Shown here: positions 62,316 to 64,000 of the stretch, piece after piece
How the letters are laid out: each line of letters begins with the position of its first letter
Numbering within the stretch: the first letter of the stretch is position 1
Source: Methylocystis parvus OBBP
Lineage (GTDB): Bacteria > Pseudomonadota > Alphaproteobacteria > Rhizobiales > Beijerinckiaceae
Length of the DNA stretch: 64,000 nt
Direction: 5' to 3'
NCBI RefSeq assembly: GCF_027571405.1
Contig: NZ_CP092968.1
Span: forward strand, 3,060,001-3,124,000
Position numbers and translations under genes: made by a program
Notes under the pieces: generated by a model
What the model was told of the DNA's origin: nothing
The model's database searches: none
What the model saw: the letters and a program-made list of their open reading frames with translations, nothing else

Positions 62316-63053
62316 TCAACCGAGATAGTTGTAAACGACCTTGCCGAGACCGAGCGTCAGGTCGGCGAGAATATGCGCGCAGGAGATTATTTCCCGCACC
62401 GGCAGGTCCGCGACCGGCGCGAGCGCGTGGGGATGGAGATCGAGCGACGCAGGACCGGTATAAGCGCTCTTCAACGCGACATCTTCGAGACGGTAATCGA
62501 CGAGTTCGAGAATGCGGGGCGAGCCGTCGACATGCGGAATGATCTTCAGGAGATAATTCGGCACGGCGAGACTTTTCAGCACCTCTCCTTGATCGAGCGG
62601 CCGATGCTTGTAGCCCATGACGCCGCGCGCCACGCGGCAGGAGCCGTAATCGAGCACGCCGACGAGCGCGTCGCGTTCGACCGTCAGCGAGGGCTGCGCG
62701 AATTTTTTCGGAAAGCCCCACAGCTCGCGGCCGCCATAGATCGGCGGCCCGTCATTGAGATACATTGCATGCGTATATTGCCCGAGCTGGCCGTTGAAGC
62801 GGACGGGAATGACCTGGCCCGACTCGCAATAGTCGCCGAAGCCGGTCGAATCGGGCATTCGGATGAATTCATATTTCACGATCGGCTCGACGACCTCGAG
62901 CGGCTCCGGAACCACCCGCTCCAGCGCGTCCCGATCCGTGCGATATGTGATGATGAAATATTCGCGATTGAAGAAGCGGTAGGGTCCCGGCGGGAAAGCG
63001 GGACTGGTGAGCGGCATGGCGAACGCATTCTTGCGGACGTCGTCGATTTTCAT
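62316..63053 (-). CDS. adc: Acetoacetate decarboxylase
   Basis: The enzyme splits acetoacetate into acetone and CO2. The 245-residue product (ATG 63053, overlapping the patatin gene's stop by four bases) shows the active-site lysine region [14 protein letters not shown], plus [21 protein letters not shown] and [11 protein letters not shown]. Co-location with bdhA suggests it works on acetoacetate made from 3-hydroxybutyrate. Some family members catalyse other steps, so activity is inferred. Confidence 0.92.
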
Positions 63054-64000
63054 GTTTTCGATCTCCTGTCGTCGTCCTCGAAGAGTTCCTTCGTGCAGTC
63101 GAAAACGACGACCTCCTCCACGGGCCGCTTTCTCGAAAGCCACGCCGGGTGTGAAAGCGTCGCGGCGACGTCGGCCGCCCCGGCCTTCCAATGGTCCGTC
63201 ATCGTCGTGCGGGAGAATTCATAGTCCTTCGATTGTGTCTCATAGGCCGCGCGACGGTGGATGAGCTGCACGATCGTCATGGCGGGCACGTCGCCGAAAC
63301 CGTCCAGCGCCAGCCAGTCGGGGTCGTTGAGCAGTTCCGGCGGGACCTTTGCGGCGAGGCGTTTGAGCGCCGTGCGCAGATTATGCGCGCGCTTCGAGAG
63401 ATCGGTGTTCAGTCTGGTTCGGCTGGAATAGCGAATGTCCTTCTCCCGCTGCGCCGCGTCGAGCAGAGTCGAAGGCGCAGGTCCGCGCGCGCCGAAAAGA
63501 TCGATCTGGAAAACGCAGAGATCGTCCTGCGAATCGCATTTGTCCAAAATGTCCTGCAGAGGCGTATTCGACACGAGACCGCCGTCCCAGTAGAGATCCT
63601 TGCCGATTTTGACGGGCGGAAAGCCGGGCGGCAGCGCGCCGCTCGCAAGGATGTGCTCCGGACCGATCTTCATTTCGGCATTGTCGAAATATATGAAATT
63701 ACCCGTCTGCACGTTGACGGCGCCGACGCTGAGGCGCACATTTCCCGAATTGATCAGGTTGAAATCGACGAGATCGGAAAGCGTGCGGCGCAAAGGCTCC
63801 GTGTCGTAATAGCTGAGTTCCGTCGGCGGATAATGCCAGGTCGGCACGGGCGGCGGCATACGGGGAGCAAAAAAGCCCGGCGCGCCGAACGTCGCCGTAA
63901 AATTCGCGCTCGCCTCGGCGAAGATCGTCCCCATCAGCCCGTCGAGAAGGAACGGCGCCGGCGCGCGGCTCGTGACCTGCTCCCAGAAAGCGCGCAAGCG
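63050..64000 (-). CDS. Patatin-like phospholipase with DUF3734 (5' end outside window)
   Basis: The frame is open to the window edge, so the N-terminal part with the GxSxG serine lies beyond base 64000. Visible is the C-terminal half of the patatin domain, with [15 protein letters not shown] and the catalytic-Asp motif [12 protein letters not shown], followed by DUF3734 text ([34 protein letters not shown]). In alphaproteobacteria this protein type is often encoded next to bdhA and may be tied to PHB granules or lipid turnover (inference). The stop overlaps the adc start. Confidence 0.9.
   Translation of the reverse strand, partial: RLRAFWEQVTSRAPAPFLLDGLMGTIFAEASANFTATFGAPGFFAPRMPPPVPTWHYPPTELSYYDTEPLRRTLSDLVDFNLINSGNVRLSVGAVNVQTGNFIYFDNAEMKIGPEHILASGALPPGFPPVKIGKDLYWDGGLVSNTPLQDILDKCDSQDDLCVFQIDLFGARGPAPSTLLDAAQREKDIRYSSRTRLNTDLSKRAHNLRTALKRLAAKVPPELLNDPDWLALDGFGDVPAMTIVQLIHRRAAYETQSKDYEFSRTTMTDHWKAGAADVAATLSHPAWLSRKRPVEEVVVFDCTKELFEDDDRRSKT

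Overview
The window is GC-rich DNA with tightly packed genes from an alphaproteobacterium of the Hyphomicrobiales (Rhizobiales) type. Supporting signs are an IalB-family protein, DUF4164 next to zapA, an Omp25/31-like barrel, tamA-tamB, gcvPA/gcvPB as separate subunits, and a hup/hyp operon in rhizobial order. A methylotroph or methanotroph of the Methylocystis/Methylosinus kind is my best guess, but no methane gene lies in the window, so that is inference. No rRNA, tRNA, CRISPR array or intact mobile element was found.

Layout. 1-2.9 kb: the C-terminal part of a di-heme cytochrome c peroxidase and a large orphan protein. 3.0-7.7 kb: a promoter, a tandem glycine riboswitch and the glycine cleavage operon gcvT-gcvH-gcvPA-gcvPB. 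7.9-15.8 kb (minus strand): exported MsrB/MsrA, MutL, an NfeD/SPFH pair, a degenerate adenylate-forming protein and a YejA-like peptide-binding protein. 16-22 kb: an IalB protein with a strong terminator, HspQ, a gap - zinc ribbon - coiled coil - pgk operon, and DUF4164-zapA. 22.2-26.1 kb: a TPP riboswitch driving thiO-thiS-thiG and a ThiE-AmpD fusion, with a phage tail-sheath remnant on the opposite strand in between. 26-36.9 kb: SDR, VOC and PilZ proteins, tamA-tamB, small exported proteins and an OmpR-type regulator. 37-43.7 kb: an AAA ATPase / SagB-type oxidoreductase pair, an SDR, a lipoprotein and an outer-membrane barrel. 43.8-46.3 kb: a guanidino hydrolase plus ornithine cyclodeaminase, divergent from an Lrp regulator. 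46.3-47.2 kb: a radical SAM protein.

47.3-61.3 kb (minus strand): one nearly gapless operon for an uptake [NiFe] hydrogenase, in the order hupS-hupL-hupC-hupD-(small protein)-hupF-hupG-hupH-hupI-hupJ-hupK-hypA-hypB-hypF-hypC-hypD-hypE. It has a textbook sigma-54 promoter and a dyad upstream of hupS. HupS carries the six proximal-cluster cysteines of oxygen-tolerant enzymes. 61.5-64 kb: a patatin/DUF3734 protein (cut by the window end), acetoacetate decarboxylase and 3-hydroxybutyrate dehydrogenase, which fit turnover of PHB-derived ketone bodies.

Several palindromic intergenic repeats of at least two families recur between genes. The points most worth a second look are the ThiE-AmpD fusion, the tail-sheath remnant, the SagB/AAA pair, the small protein in the usual hupE position, the sigma-54 hup promoter and an apparent frameshift in the small gene just upstream of pgk.
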